The notes: generated from the sequence alone by a model not told the origin. Positions 54,801-63,324 are shown, counted from the stretch's first letter. The stretch is 64,000 nucleotides of DNA from Candidatus Onthenecus intestinigallinarum (GCA_018713325.1 DVFJ01000011.1:1-64000), one strand, 5' to 3'. Numbers and translations are program-made.

Positions 54801-54845
54801 TCCGACAAGCCGCTTTCGTTCTCGTTCGTCCTGCGGGCGATCTGA
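51843..54845 (+). CDS. lacZ: GH2 beta-galactosidase
   Basis: The product has 1000 aa, the LacZ size. AAGGAGG upstream. Domain order: sugar-binding jelly roll (about 40-210, WNDITVPGHIQLQGYDRPHYVNTQYPWDG), Ig-like linker, TIM barrel (FKGVDRHEFNCHTGRAI, NNINAVRTSHYPND), acid/base Glu452 in WSCGNESFGG, nucleophile Glu519 in INCEYTHAMGNS, then the C-terminal beta-gal small-chain domain (YYGMGPQECYIDR, PYIRPQECGNRTGVRW). No signal peptide, so it splits imported lactose or galactosides in the cytosol. No permease is adjacent. Confidence 0.95.
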   Translation: MNRPSYTLSYLSDPEAFAVGRMEACSDHAVYASAQEACAGRSSLQKCLSGTWKFRYAERPALRPEGFYAPGYDVSGWNDITVPGHIQLQGYDRPHYVNTQYPWDGHEFLRPPQVSETYNPVGCYALDFTVPASWPKDGRVVLRFDGAETALYAWVNGTFLGYNEDSFTPAAFDVTDCLHEGVNRVCVEVYKRSSASYLQDQDFWRFSGLFRDVWLLCQPAKHLRDLFVTGELSDDFASAALRLRMKIDGAEGARVRVEVEGCDAVEADCAPEMDLRMPVEHPRLWSAEEPNLYRVRVTLMRGGETAEVCETNAGLRRFEMKDGLMLLNGKRIVFKGVDRHEFNCHTGRAITLEDMLWDVRCLKRNNINAVRTSHYPNDSRFYDLCDRYGLYLIDETNLESHGSWQKMGRIEPSWVVPGDRPEWQAAVLDRAKSMLERDKNHPSVLIWSCGNESFGGKDIYHMSEYFRQADPTRLVHYEGVFNDRRYNETSDMESRMYAKPQEVEAYLQQNPDKPFINCEYTHAMGNSCGGLCLYTALEDKYPQYQGGFIWDYIDQAIEVEENGERRLTYGGDFGDRPTDRHFCTNGIVFANRKVSPKMQEVKFLFQNVKLHVDERGVRVVNQNLFTSTAAYALTWELLREGVCVARGVQEADVPAGAEAYVALPVPQDLQPGEYALRCALCLKQATDWAEAGYAQMTGEHVFTVAGDVQAAQAAPAYRIAQGDVNVGAHGDHFSAIFSYQEGGLMSLRSDGTERLCTAPRPNLDRAHTDNDQGNGMPFRCAVWTMASHGMRAVKAESEQVNGELVVRYAYRLPAPLEMELGVTYTVLSDGAVRVRVDYPGAEGLPELPQLGMQLRLPARFGRVRYYGMGPQECYIDRECGASLGIYETTARENVTPYIRPQECGNRTGVRWMEAVDAAGHGVRVEMVDAPLQVSALPYTAQELDAATHQEELPPVRYTVLDVAGYRMGVGGDDSWGAPVHDEYLIPSDKPLSFSFVLRAI

Positions 54846-54857
54846 CGAAAGGCGAGC

Positions 54858-54889
54858 GGGCCGCCGGACCTGGTTCCGGCGGCCCTTTT
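54858..54889 (+). terminator. Terminator of lacZ
   Basis: GGGCCGCCGGA (54858-54868) pairs with TCCGGCGGCCC (54875-54885), followed by TTTT. Confidence 0.9.
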
Positions 54890-55041
54890 GCATGCCGATA
54901 GGGCGCTGACCGCCCGCGAATTGTCAGAAGAGATTGCGCGCGGTCGGCAGGTTTTTTCGCCGCGCATATAGAATAAAAGAACTTGCGCGCGTAGGCTCAA
55001 AGGGCGCGCGCCATTGCATCGTTTGAAAGAGGTGTTTCGAT

Positions 55042-56058
55042 ATGAACAAACCCAGGGAGCGCTTTGTGGATATCGGCGGCCAGGCGGTCATGGAGGGCGT
55101 CATGATGAAGTCGCCCGACGCCGTGGCCGTGGCCGTGCGCCGGCCTGACGGCAGCATCGTCGTGGACCGGGAGCCCTATGTGCCCCTCTCCAGGCGGCAC
55201 AGATGGATGGGCTGGCCGATCGTGCGCGGCGTGGTCAACATGGTGTCCATGCTCGCGATGGGCATGGGCGTGCTGCAAAAGTCCACCCAGATGCTCGGCG
55301 TGCTGGAGGAGGAACCCAGCCGCTTTGAAAAGTGGCTCGCCAACAAGCTGGGCGCCAACATCGACAAGATCGTCATGGGCGTGGCCGGTGTGCTGGCCGT
55401 GTGCCTGAGCGTGCTGCTGTTCGTCATGCTGCCCTCCGGCGTGGCGACGCTGGCCGGACGCTCGATCGACAACGCCATCGTCATCAACCTCATCGGCGGC
55501 GTGGTGCGCATCGCGATCCTCATCGCATACATCGGCCTGATCGGCCTGATGCCCGACATGCGCCGCATCTATCAGTATCATGGCGCGGAGCACAAGACCG
55601 TCTACTGCCATGAGGCGGGCCTACCGCTGACGCCCGACAACGCGCGCCGCTTCTCGCGCCTGCACCCGCGCTGCGGCACGTCGTTTCTGCTGCTGGTCAT
55701 GGTCATCAGCATCCTGGTGGGCTCTGTGGCCGACCAGGTGATCATCGCGCTGACGTCCATCGAAAAGCTGTCCTTCGGCCTGCGGTTTGTGCGCAGTCTG
55801 CTCATCCTGCCGCTGATCGCCGGCATCTCGTATGAGGTGCTCAAGGGATTGGCCCACAGCGAAAACCGGTGCGTGCGCGCGCTGCGCTGGCCCGGACTGA
55901 TGATGCAGCACCTGACGACTCGCGAGCCTGACGATCAGATGCTGGAGGTGGCCATCGCGTCCATGAAGGCTGCGCTGGGCACCGTGGAGGATGCTGCGCC
56001 TGCCAAGCAGTGGAAGCCCGACGAGGCGGCCGGGACCGTGCAGGCGGCGGCAGAATGA
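55042..56058 (+). CDS. yqhQ: DUF1385 membrane protein (YqhQ-like)
   Basis: The product has 338 aa. DIGGQAVMEGVMMKSPDAVAVAVRRPDG is the DUF1385 start; RGVVNM, then membrane segments about 110-135, 150-175, 210-235 and 250-270; YHGAEHKTVYCHEAG and HPRCGTSFLL are the conserved His/Cys blocks, perhaps metal-binding. It starts the conserved run yqhQ-prmC-prfA. The stop overlaps prmC (ATGA). Function unknown. Confidence 0.9.
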   Translation: MNKPRERFVDIGGQAVMEGVMMKSPDAVAVAVRRPDGSIVVDREPYVPLSRRHRWMGWPIVRGVVNMVSMLAMGMGVLQKSTQMLGVLEEEPSRFEKWLANKLGANIDKIVMGVAGVLAVCLSVLLFVMLPSGVATLAGRSIDNAIVINLIGGVVRIAILIAYIGLIGLMPDMRRIYQYHGAEHKTVYCHEAGLPLTPDNARRFSRLHPRCGTSFLLLVMVISILVGSVADQVIIALTSIEKLSFGLRFVRSLLILPLIAGISYEVLKGLAHSENRCVRALRWPGLMMQHLTTREPDDQMLEVAIASMKAALGTVEDAAPAKQWKPDEAAGTVQAAAE

Positions 56059-56885
56059 CGCTGCGGGAAGCGCTGCGCGCGGGCGAGGAGCGCCTCCTGC
56101 GCGCGCAGGACGCAGACGCCCGGTTGGATGCGATATGGATGCTCTGCGACGTGACGGACCTGCCGCGTGCGCAGATGCTGCTGGCGTCGGGCGAGACGCT
56201 TACGCCCGAACAGGGAGCGCGCTATGAGGCCATGCTCAAGCGCCGCGAGGCGGGCGAGCCGCTGCAGTACGTGCTGGGCACGCAGGACTTCATGGGGCAT
56301 ACGTTTCGCGTCGACGCGCGCGTGCTCATTCCGCGCGCGGACACGGAGACGCTGTGCGAGGAGGCCATCGCGCGCATGCACGACGGGGACGCGGTGCTGG
56401 ACATCGGCACCGGTAGCGGCGCGTTGGCCGTCTCCATCGCGCTGGCACGGCCGGGGGCGCGCGTCACGGCGGTGGACGTGAGCGCGGATGCGCTGTGCGT
56501 CGCGCGGGAGAATGCGCAGGCGCTGGGCGCGAAGGTGCGCATGCTGCAAAGCGACCTGTTTGCGGCGCTGCCGGGCGAGCGCTTTGACGTGATTGTCTCC
56601 AACCCGCCCTACATCGAGACGGGCGAGCTGGCGGGGCTTCAGCGCGAGGTGCGGCGCGAGCCGAGGCTGGCGCTGGACGGGGGCGCGGACGGCCTGGACT
56701 TTTACCGCCGGATCGTGCGCGAGCTGCCCGAGCGGCTGAATCCGGGCGGCGCGGCGCTCTTTGAGGTGGGCTATGACCAGGCGCCGGCCGTTGCGGCGCT
56801 GTTACGGGCGGCCGTCGGCGAGCCGTTCACGCGCCGGGATCTGTGTGATGTGGAGCGCGTCGTGGGCGCAGTGTATACGAGGTGA
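56055..56885 (+). CDS. prmC: Release factor glutamine methyltransferase
   Basis: The product has 276 aa. LQYVLGTQDFMGHTFRVDARVLIPRADTETLCEEAI, SAM loop VLDIGTGSGALAVSIAL and NPPYI (183-187) are the HemK/PrmC signatures. It methylates the Gln of the GGQ motif of release factors, including the RF1 encoded next. Confidence 0.95.
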   Translation: MTLREALRAGEERLLRAQDADARLDAIWMLCDVTDLPRAQMLLASGETLTPEQGARYEAMLKRREAGEPLQYVLGTQDFMGHTFRVDARVLIPRADTETLCEEAIARMHDGDAVLDIGTGSGALAVSIALARPGARVTAVDVSADALCVARENAQALGAKVRMLQSDLFAALPGERFDVIVSNPPYIETGELAGLQREVRREPRLALDGGADGLDFYRRIVRELPERLNPGGAALFEVGYDQAPAVAALLRAAVGEPFTRRDLCDVERVVGAVYTR

Positions 56886-56897
56886 CCGGGAGAGGTT

Positions 56898-57965
56898 ATG
56901 CTGGAGAGATTGGATTGGGTCAGGGGACGGTATGAGGAGCTGTCGATGCTCCTCTCCCAGCCGGAGGTCGTCGCGGATCAGGCTAGGTGGCAGTGCCTGC
57001 TGCGCGAGCATGCGCAGCTGGAGCCGCTATTTCAGGCCTGCGGTCAGTATGAGCAGCTGCTCGCCCAGCGAAGCGAGGCGGACGAGATGCTGCGCGATCC
57101 CGACCTGGCGGATATGGCGCAGGAGGAGCTCGAAAGCCTCTCCGCGCAGATTGCGGACAAGGAGCGCGAGATCCAGCTGCTGCTGCTGCCGCGCGATCCC
57201 AACGACGAGCGCAACGTCGTCATGGAGATCCGCGCGGGCGCGGGCGGCGAGGAGGCGGGGCTGTTCGGCGCGGTGCTGCTGCGCATGTATACCCGCTATG
57301 CCGAGCGCCGGGGCCTGCGCGTGGAGATGATGGACGGCAACTTCACGGAACTGGGCGGCGTCAAGGAGGCGACGTTCACCATCAGCGGCGCGGGCGCGTA
57401 CAGCCGCCTCAAGTATGAGAGCGGCGTGCATCGGGTGCAGCGCGTGCCCACGACCGAGTCGGGCGGGCGCATTCACACCTCCACGGCGACCGTGGCCGTG
57501 CTGCCCGAGGCCGAGGAGGTCGAGGTCGAGATCAACCCTGCGGATCTGCGCATCGATGTCTACCGCTCCAGCGGGCACGGCGGCCAGTGCGTCAATACGA
57601 CGGACTCGGCGGTGCGCATCACGCATCTGCCGACGGGGCTGGTCGTCACCTGCCAGGACGAGAAGTCGCAGATCAAGAATCGGGACAAGGCCATGCGCGT
57701 GCTGCGCGCGCGGCTGTATGACAAGCTGCGCTCCGAACGGGACGCGGCCTATGCGCAGGACCGGCGGTCGCAGGTGGGCACGGGCGACCGGAGCGAGCGT
57801 ATCCGCACGTACAACTTCCCGCAGGGGCGCGTGACGGACCACAGGATCGGCCTGACGATCTATCGGATCGACAGCTTTGTGGACGGCGACATGGACGAGA
57901 TCATCGACGCGCTGATCCTCGCGGACCAGGCCGCGCGGCTGAAGGCGGCTACGGACCAGGCATAA
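56898..57965 (+). CDS. prfA: Peptide chain release factor 1
   Basis: The product has 355 aa. [15 protein letters not shown] block ([14 protein letters not shown]), the tripeptide stop-codon reader P-x-T as PTT (184-186) in [14 protein letters not shown], and GGQ (228-230) in [14 protein letters not shown]1 ends translation at UAA and UAG. prmC immediately upstream provides its methylation. Confidence 0.96.
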   Translation: MLERLDWVRGRYEELSMLLSQPEVVADQARWQCLLREHAQLEPLFQACGQYEQLLAQRSEADEMLRDPDLADMAQEELESLSAQIADKEREIQLLLLPRDPNDERNVVMEIRAGAGGEEAGLFGAVLLRMYTRYAERRGLRVEMMDGNFTELGGVKEATFTISGAGAYSRLKYESGVHRVQRVPTTESGGRIHTSTATVAVLPEAEEVEVEINPADLRIDVYRSSGHGGQCVNTTDSAVRITHLPTGLVVTCQDEKSQIKNRDKAMRVLRARLYDKLRSERDAAYAQDRRSQVGTGDRSERIRTYNFPQGRVTDHRIGLTIYRIDSFVDGDMDEIIDALILADQAARLKAATDQA

Positions 57966-58017
57966 TCCTCGCAAGAACGGCGCGCGCCCCGCATACACAT
58001 GTGCGGGGGTGACCGCA

Positions 58018-58758
58018 TTGAGCGAGATGGCGCTGGTGGCGCTGGCTGGAACGGTGTTTGGCGTGGCGGGGACGGGCGTCGGCGGCCTGCTGGGCGTGGC
58101 GATGGGCATGCCCAGCCCGCGCGCGCTTGCCTGTCTGCTGAACCTGACGGGCGGACTGATGATCGCGCTTGCGTGCTTCAAGATGCTGCCCAACGCATAT
58201 GCGCTCAGCGTGCCGATGGGCTTGGCGGGCATGCTGCTGGGCTTGGCGATGACGCTGTCGCTGGACGCGCTGCTGCGCCGGCGCATGCGCGCCCTGCAGC
58301 CGGCCGGCACGGAGGACGGGCTTGCGCGCGCAGGGCTGATGGTCGCCGCGGGCAGCGCACTGCACAACCTGCCCGAGGGACTGGCCGTCGGCTCCGGCTG
58401 TGCGCAGGCGCCCGCGCTGGGGCTGGCGCTGGCCGCGATGATCTTGCTGCACGACGTGCCGGAGGGCATGGCGGCAGCGTTGCCGCTGCGTGCATCCGGC
58501 GTGGGCGCTGCGCGCGCGCTGGCGATGACGGCGGCGAGCGGCGTGCCGGCCGGCGTGGGTGCGGCCGCCGGGCTGGTGTTGGGCGGCGTGTCGCCGGACA
58601 TGCTCGCGCTGTGCATGGGCCTGGCGGGCGGCACGGTGTTGCAGGTCGCCGCGGAGGAGCTCATCCCGCGCGCGGAGGCGTTGGAGTCGTTCTGGGGCTC
58701 ATCCCTGTGCCTGACGTTGGGGGTCGCGCTGGGCAGCGCGGTCTCGCTGATCGTATAG
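58018..58758 (+). CDS. ZIP-family metal transporter
   Basis: The product has 246 aa from a TTG at 58018 (GGGGGTGA upstream); a GTG at 58009 is the alternative. Eight hydrophobic segments. HNLPEG (His116) and HDVPEG (His145) are the metal-path motifs of segments IV and V. It probably imports zinc or another divalent ion. It lies within the prfA-sua5 run, 15 bp before sua5. Confidence 0.85.
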   Translation: MSEMALVALAGTVFGVAGTGVGGLLGVAMGMPSPRALACLLNLTGGLMIALACFKMLPNAYALSVPMGLAGMLLGLAMTLSLDALLRRRMRALQPAGTEDGLARAGLMVAAGSALHNLPEGLAVGSGCAQAPALGLALAAMILLHDVPEGMAAALPLRASGVGAARALAMTAASGVPAGVGAAAGLVLGGVSPDMLALCMGLAGGTVLQVAAEELIPRAEALESFWGSSLCLTLGVALGSAVSLIV

Positions 58759-58772
58759 AGAGAAGGAAAAAT

Positions 58773-59801
58773 GTGGAAACGCAGATGATAAAGGCCGACG
58801 CGCAATCCGTTGCGCAGGCCGCGGCATATATCCGTGCGGGGGAGGTCGTCGCCTTTCCCACGGAGACGGTGTATGGATTGGGCGCGGATGCGCTCAACGC
58901 GCAGGCGGTACACCGCATCTTTGAGGCAAAGGGCCGGCCGGCGGACAACCCGCTGATCGTGCACATCGCCGCCCTGGACCAGCTGGATGCGCTCGTGACG
59001 GACGTGCCCGAGGCCGCATGGCGGCTGATCGAGGCATTCTGGCCCGGCCCGATGACGCTGATTCTGCCAAAGCGCGACTGCATCCCGGACGTGGTGTCGG
59101 CCGGACTTTCGACGGTGGGCATCCGCTTCCCGAGCCATCCCGTGGCGCAGGAGCTGATCCGCCGCAGCGGCTGCCCGATCGCGGCGCCCAGCGCCAACCG
59201 CAGCGGACGGCCCAGCCCCACGCGCGCTTCGCACGTGCTGGAGGACATGCAGGGCCGCATTGCGATGATCCTCGACGGCGGGCCGTGCGAGGTCGGGCTC
59301 GAGTCGAGCGTCATTGACGTGACGGGCGGCACGCCCGTGGTGTTGCGCCCCGGCGGCGTCACGCCCGAGATGGTGGCGCGCGCAGCCGGTGGCGTGCGCG
59401 TGGACGAGCACGTCATGAAGCCGCTGGAGGCGGGGGAGACGGCGCGCTCGCCGGGCATGAAGTACCGGCACTATGCGCCCAAGGCGGAGATGACGATCTT
59501 CACCGGCGCGCCGGATGCGGTTTCGCGCGCGATCTGCTCGCGCTATGACGCGGCCCCGCGCGGCGCGGCGATCCTGTCGCTCGAAGAGCACGTGGCGGGC
59601 TATGGCGCGCGGCGCGTGTTCTCGCTGGGGAGCCTTTCACACGCGCAGGAGGCGGCAAGCACGCTCTTTGACCTGCTGCGCGAGATGGACGCGCTGGGCG
59701 TAGAGCGCATCTATGCCGAGGCGCTCGACCCGCATGGCATCGGCCTGGCGGTCATGAACCGCATGGGCCGCGCGGCGGGATTCCACATCATCGAGGTGTA
59801 A
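58773..59801 (+). CDS. sua5: L-threonylcarbamoyladenylate synthase (Sua5/YwlC type)
   Basis: The product has 342 aa. GTG start at 58773 with AGAAGGA; ATG at 58785 is possible. VAFPTETVYGLGADAL, FEAKGRPADNPLIVHI, FWPGPMTLIL, IAAPSANRSGRPSPT and LESSVIDV are the TsaC-fold motifs; PGMKYRHYAPKA starts the Sua5 C-terminal domain. It makes threonylcarbamoyl-AMP for t6A37 of ANN-decoding tRNAs, acting before TsaD. Confidence 0.95.
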   Translation: METQMIKADAQSVAQAAAYIRAGEVVAFPTETVYGLGADALNAQAVHRIFEAKGRPADNPLIVHIAALDQLDALVTDVPEAAWRLIEAFWPGPMTLILPKRDCIPDVVSAGLSTVGIRFPSHPVAQELIRRSGCPIAAPSANRSGRPSPTRASHVLEDMQGRIAMILDGGPCEVGLESSVIDVTGGTPVVLRPGGVTPEMVARAAGGVRVDEHVMKPLEAGETARSPGMKYRHYAPKAEMTIFTGAPDAVSRAICSRYDAAPRGAAILSLEEHVAGYGARRVFSLGSLSHAQEAASTLFDLLREMDALGVERIYAEALDPHGIGLAVMNRMGRAAGFHIIEV

Positions 59802-59804
59802 GCG

Positions 59805-60254
59805 ATGGAGATTCTCTTTGTCTGCTCGGGCAACACGTGCCGCAGCGCCATGGCGCAGACCCTGGCGCGCGACTGGCTCAAGCGCCACGGCGTCGGCATG
59901 CGGGTGCGGGTGTTTTCGGCGGGCATTTCCGCCTATACGGGCGAGGAGGCGACGGACGGGGCCAAGAACGCCATGCGCACGCGCGGCCTGTCGCTGGATA
60001 CCCACCGCGCGCGGATGCTGACGCGCGAGATCTTTGACGCCGCCGATCTGGTGCTGTGCATGACGCAGGGGCACAAACAGGCGATTCTGCAGGTGCACCC
60101 CAACGACAAGACGTTTACACTCAACGAATATGCCGGCGTCGGCGGCTATGTGGACGATCCCTTCGGCATGAGCGACGCAGTGTACGAGCAATGCGCCGGG
60201 CAGCTGGAGGATCTGGTGGACCGCGCGATGGAGCGCGCCTGCCATGCGCTGTGA
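59805..60254 (+). CDS. Low-molecular-weight protein-tyrosine/arginine phosphatase-like (YwlE type)
   Basis: The product has 149 aa. The P-loop CSGNTCRS (Cys7 nucleophile, Arg13) and VDDPFG (general acid Asp) define the LMW-PTP family. Thr in the loop (CxGNTCRS) is the feature linked to phosphoarginine specificity in YwlE of Bacillus. The sua5-ywlE neighbourhood supports this. No mcsB kinase is visible here. It overlaps the next gene by 11 bp. Confidence 0.85.
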   Translation: MEILFVCSGNTCRSAMAQTLARDWLKRHGVGMRVRVFSAGISAYTGEEATDGAKNAMRTRGLSLDTHRARMLTREIFDAADLVLCMTQGHKQAILQVHPNDKTFTLNEYAGVGGYVDDPFGMSDAVYEQCAGQLEDLVDRAMERACHAL

Positions 60255-60744
60255 GGGCTTCCCATTTGAGGCGGGGCCGGATGCGCGCGTGCTCGTGCTG
60301 GGCTCCATGCCGGGGATCGCATCGCTGCGCGCGGGGCAGTACTACGCGCACCCGCGCAACGCCTTCTGGCCGATCGTGTTTTCGCTGTGGGAAGCGCCGC
60401 TGGCCGCGGACTATGCGCAGCGGCTCGCGTTTGCGCGGGCGCACCGCATCGCGCTGTGGGATGCGGCGCATACCTGCGAGCGGGAGGGCAGCCTGGATGC
60501 CGACATGCGGCGCGCCGAGCCGAACGACTTTGATGGGCTGATGGCGCTTGCGCCGGGCATCCGCACGGTGCTGTGCAACGGGGCTGCGTCCCACGCGATC
60601 GTGATGCGCTCCGGTTTCCCCGCGCGATACGGCCTGCGGGTGCTGCGCATGCCGTCGACCAGCCCGGCCCATACGATGCCCTTTGAACAAAAGCGTGCTG
60701 CCTGGCGTGTGCTGCGCGAGGCGGCGGAGGAGGGAGAAGCGTGA
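60244..60744 (+). CDS. DNA-deoxyinosine glycosylase-like (UDG superfamily)
   Basis: The product has 166 aa. VLVLGSMPGIASLRAGQYYAHPRNAFWPIVF contains the GSMPG.x.S and YYAHPRNxFW motifs; ALWDAAH, VLCNG and MPSTSPAHT the other catalytic blocks. These match the small glycosylases that remove hypoxanthine from DNA. Its end overlaps the phosphorylase start by 4 bp, so both belong to one transcript. Confidence 0.85.
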   Translation: MRCEGFPFEAGPDARVLVLGSMPGIASLRAGQYYAHPRNAFWPIVFSLWEAPLAADYAQRLAFARAHRIALWDAAHTCEREGSLDADMRRAEPNDFDGLMALAPGIRTVLCNGAASHAIVMRSGFPARYGLRVLRMPSTSPAHTMPFEQKRAAWRVLREAAEEGEA

Positions 60745-62075
60745 ACATCGTTGAAATCATCCTGAAAAAGAAGCGCGGGGAGGCACTCACGCGCGAAGAG
60801 ATCCGCTTCTTTGCGCGCGGCGCGGCGGACGGATCCCTGCCGGACGAACAGTTGGCCGCGCTGCTGATGGCCATCTGCCTGCGCGGCATGACGCCGCAGG
60901 AGACCGCCGACCTGACGATGGAGATGATGCACTCGGGCGAAGTGGTGGACCTCTCGGGCGCGGGCGGCGTGTGCGTGGACAAGCACTCCACCGGCGGCGT
61001 GGGCGACACGACGACGCTGGTGCTCACCCCGCTGGTGGCCGCCTGCGGCGCGAAGGTAGCCAAGATGTCCGGCCGCGGCCTGGGACACACCGGCGGCACG
61101 CTGGACAAGCTGGAGAGCATCCCCGGCTGCACGGTTTCCCTTTCGCAAGAAGCGTTTGTGGAGCAGGTGCGCCGCATCGGCTGCGCGGTCATCGGCCAGA
61201 CGGGCGACCTCGTGCCCGCGGACAAGCGGCTCTACGCGCTGCGCGACGTGACGGGCACGGTCGACAGCGTGCCGCTGATCGCCTCGAGCATCCTGTCCAA
61301 GAAGCTGGCCGCGGGCGCGCACGCCATCGTGCTGGACGTCAAGACCGGCAGCGGCGCGCTGATGCAGACGCTTAAGGACAGCATCGAGCTGGCGCAGGCG
61401 ATGGTGCGCATCGGCACGCTGGCGGGGCGGCCCATCCTGGCGATGGTGACGGGCATGGATCAGCCGCTGGGCACACACGTGGGCAACGCGCTGGAGGTCA
61501 AGGAGGCCATCGACATCCTGTCGGGCCGTGCGGATGACAGGAGTGCGGACCTGCGGGAGGTGTCCCTGCTGCTGGGCGGGCAGATGCTGCTGGCCGCGGG
61601 CGTGGCGGCCTCGCGCGATGAGGCGCGCCGGCTGCTGGAGCAGGCGCTCCAAAGCGGAGCGGGTCTGAACAAGCTGCGCGAGATGATCGCCGCGCAGGGC
61701 GGCGACGCATGCGTGTGCGACGACACGGGGCTGCTGCCGCGCGCCCGCTACATCTTGCCCGTGCCCGCCCTGCGGGATGGATACATCTGCTCGATGGATA
61801 CGACGGGCATCGGCTATGCCGCGCAGGGATTGGGCGCGGGGCGCGCGCGCAAGACCGACGTCATCGACCCGGCGGTCGGTCTGGTGATGGCCGCGCGCAT
61901 TGGCGACCCGGTGCGCGCGGGCGAGCCCATCGCGCACATCCATGCAAACGACGAGGCGCGCGGCCGGGAGGCCGTGGCGCGCATGCAGCGGCTGGTGCAA
62001 CTTTCGGACGCGCAGCCGGAAAGGCCGCCGTTGATCCTTGCGGAGGTGACGCCGCAGGGCGTGCGGCGAGCGTAG
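60741..62075 (+). CDS. pdp: Pyrimidine-nucleoside (thymidine) phosphorylase
   Basis: The product has 444 aa. GTG start at 60741 with GGAGGGAGAAGC. MNIVEIILKKKRGEALTREEI, KHSTGGVGDTTTL phosphate site (81-93), KMSGRGLGHTGGTLDKLESIPG and DVKTGSGALMQT are characteristic. It splits pyrimidine nucleosides to base and (deoxy)ribose-1-phosphate for salvage. Confidence 0.95.
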   Translation: MNIVEIILKKKRGEALTREEIRFFARGAADGSLPDEQLAALLMAICLRGMTPQETADLTMEMMHSGEVVDLSGAGGVCVDKHSTGGVGDTTTLVLTPLVAACGAKVAKMSGRGLGHTGGTLDKLESIPGCTVSLSQEAFVEQVRRIGCAVIGQTGDLVPADKRLYALRDVTGTVDSVPLIASSILSKKLAAGAHAIVLDVKTGSGALMQTLKDSIELAQAMVRIGTLAGRPILAMVTGMDQPLGTHVGNALEVKEAIDILSGRADDRSADLREVSLLLGGQMLLAAGVAASRDEARRLLEQALQSGAGLNKLREMIAAQGGDACVCDDTGLLPRARYILPVPALRDGYICSMDTTGIGYAAQGLGAGRARKTDVIDPAVGLVMAARIGDPVRAGEPIAHIHANDEARGREAVARMQRLVQLSDAQPERPPLILAEVTPQGVRRA

Positions 62076-62113
62076 GACACATCACTCAACAATACAGAAA
62101 GGGGGTGGACAGA

Positions 62114-62164
62114 ATGACTTTTCTGAAGCTGATGCAGTCGAGGGCCGTTCTGTCCGCCGGTTGA
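62114..62164 (+). CDS. Putative 16-residue leader peptide
   Basis: MTFLKLMQSRAVLSAG preceded by AAAGGGGGTGG, a strong ribosome binding site. GGTGGACAGAA (62104-62114) pairs with TTCTGTCCGCC (62148-62158), so the start region can be sequestered by the end of the ORF. A terminator follows at 62192. The arrangement leader ORF, alternative hairpin, terminator, gene suggests attenuation of the acyltransferase gene. It may equally be chance. Confidence 0.4.
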   Translation: MTFLKLMQSRAVLSAG

Positions 62165-62191
62165 GTGCCTTGCCGCGCGGAGAAAGACATT

Positions 62192-62218
62192 CGCCCCTGA
62201 TTGAATCAGGGGCGTTTT
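62192..62218 (+). terminator. Terminator (attenuator candidate) before the acyltransferase gene
   Basis: CGCCCCTGA (62192-62200) pairs with TCAGGGGCG (62206-62214), then TTTT. It either ends the phosphorylase operon or attenuates the next gene. Confidence 0.85.
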
Positions 62219-62272
62219 CGCATGTCGGACGGCACGAAAAAAGGCACGCATTCAGAGAAGAGGAGCGCGCAT

Positions 62273-63115
62273 ATGAGACTGGAGACCATCGTATCGGAAC
62301 TGCATTTCGCCGGCGACACGGAGCGGGAGGTTCTGGAAAGGATTCGCGGGAATGAGGCGCAGATTGCGCAGGCGGCAAGGACCGCGTATCAGGGGGAGGG
62401 CTTTCAATTTCCTCTGTGCGGACGCGGGCCGTTGACGCGTCTGGCTGTGGTCACTTACCTGCTGCCCGGATGGTACGCGGCATACAGGGCGAAGGGCATC
62501 CCTGACGGCGTGATTCTGGATACCTTCCGGGATGTGTCCCTACGGGCCAGGCTGTATTCCGAAATCACAGGCAGGGCCGGCCTTTCGGAGGAGGACGTCA
62601 TCTGGTTTCGCCACCTCATGCACGTCGCCCTCTTCCAAATCGGCGCGCTGCAGTTTCAGCCCTTTGAGATGATCTACCTGGACGAAGAGGGGATCGGCGA
62701 GCCGTATATGGCATTCTCCGCCGCGCAGAAGGCGGCGTTGCCAGCTGGAACCCCCGTCATCAACTGCCATGTTCCGCGGGGCGCGGACCTGAGCCCCCGG
62801 TCGGTCGAGGCATCTTTTCAAAGCGCAAAGGCCTTCTTTTCAAAGCATTTCCCGGATGGGGCCTACCGAGCGTTTCTCTGCTACAGCTGGCTGCTCTATC
62901 CACCCATGGTTGAGCGCCTGCCCGAAACGTCCAACATCAGACGGTTTGCCGAGCGATTCCGCGTCGTTGGGGCCTGCGACGATGCGGAGCAGGCGTTCGA
63001 ATGCCTGTTCATGGAGGGCCCGGAACGGGCGCCGGCCCATGCGACCGCTCTTCAGAGGCTAGCGCTCAGGCGCCGGGAGCTGTTCGGCTTTGCCTGCGGC
63101 GTGATCGGGATCTAG
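62273..63115 (+). CDS. Acyltransferase-domain protein (GNAT-like N- and C-domain family)
   Basis: The product has 280 aa. ATG at 62273 with AGAGGAGCG. N-terminal helical part (about 1-120), then IWFRHLMHVALFQIGALQFQPFEM and VINCHVPRGADLSPRSVEASFQSAKAFFSKHF, CYSWLLYP and SNIRRFAERF. This is the pattern of small Firmicutes proteins annotated acyltransferase-domain, with a divergent GNAT-type C-domain. Substrate unknown. Confidence 0.7.
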   Translation: MRLETIVSELHFAGDTEREVLERIRGNEAQIAQAARTAYQGEGFQFPLCGRGPLTRLAVVTYLLPGWYAAYRAKGIPDGVILDTFRDVSLRARLYSEITGRAGLSEEDVIWFRHLMHVALFQIGALQFQPFEMIYLDEEGIGEPYMAFSAAQKAALPAGTPVINCHVPRGADLSPRSVEASFQSAKAFFSKHFPDGAYRAFLCYSWLLYPPMVERLPETSNIRRFAERFRVVGACDDAEQAFECLFMEGPERAPAHATALQRLALRRRELFGFACGVIGI

Positions 63116-63282
63116 GACGTCTGCGCAATGCGTACCTCTGGCGACCGGAGTCCCGGCGGGGCCAAGGGAGGGCCGCCTATCGCCGCGCGGCCGGTGGTAG
63201 AAACGCTTCCGGTAGCTGTATGCGCTGTGATGTATGCAAGGGACTGCCACGCGCAAGGACCGGGAATAAACACCGGACAGCA
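63116..63282. other. Intergenic stretch without a recognised gene
   Basis: Nothing identifiable on either strand between the acyltransferase stop and the terminator. Confidence 0.5.
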
Positions 63283-63324
63283 CAAACACGGCATGGCGTA
63301 AGCCATGCCGTGTTTGCTTTTTTT
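63283..63324 (+). terminator. Strong terminator
   Basis: CAAACACGGCATGGC (63283-63297) pairs perfectly with GCCATGCCGTGTTTG (63302-63316), 4-nt loop, then C and seven T (63318-63324). Confidence 0.92.

Noticed and set aside
51819..54893. 1024-codon minus-strand open frame over lacZ
   Set aside because: Composition (His, Ala, Val, Leu, Arg) and complete overlap with a clear GH2 enzyme show it to be a shadow.
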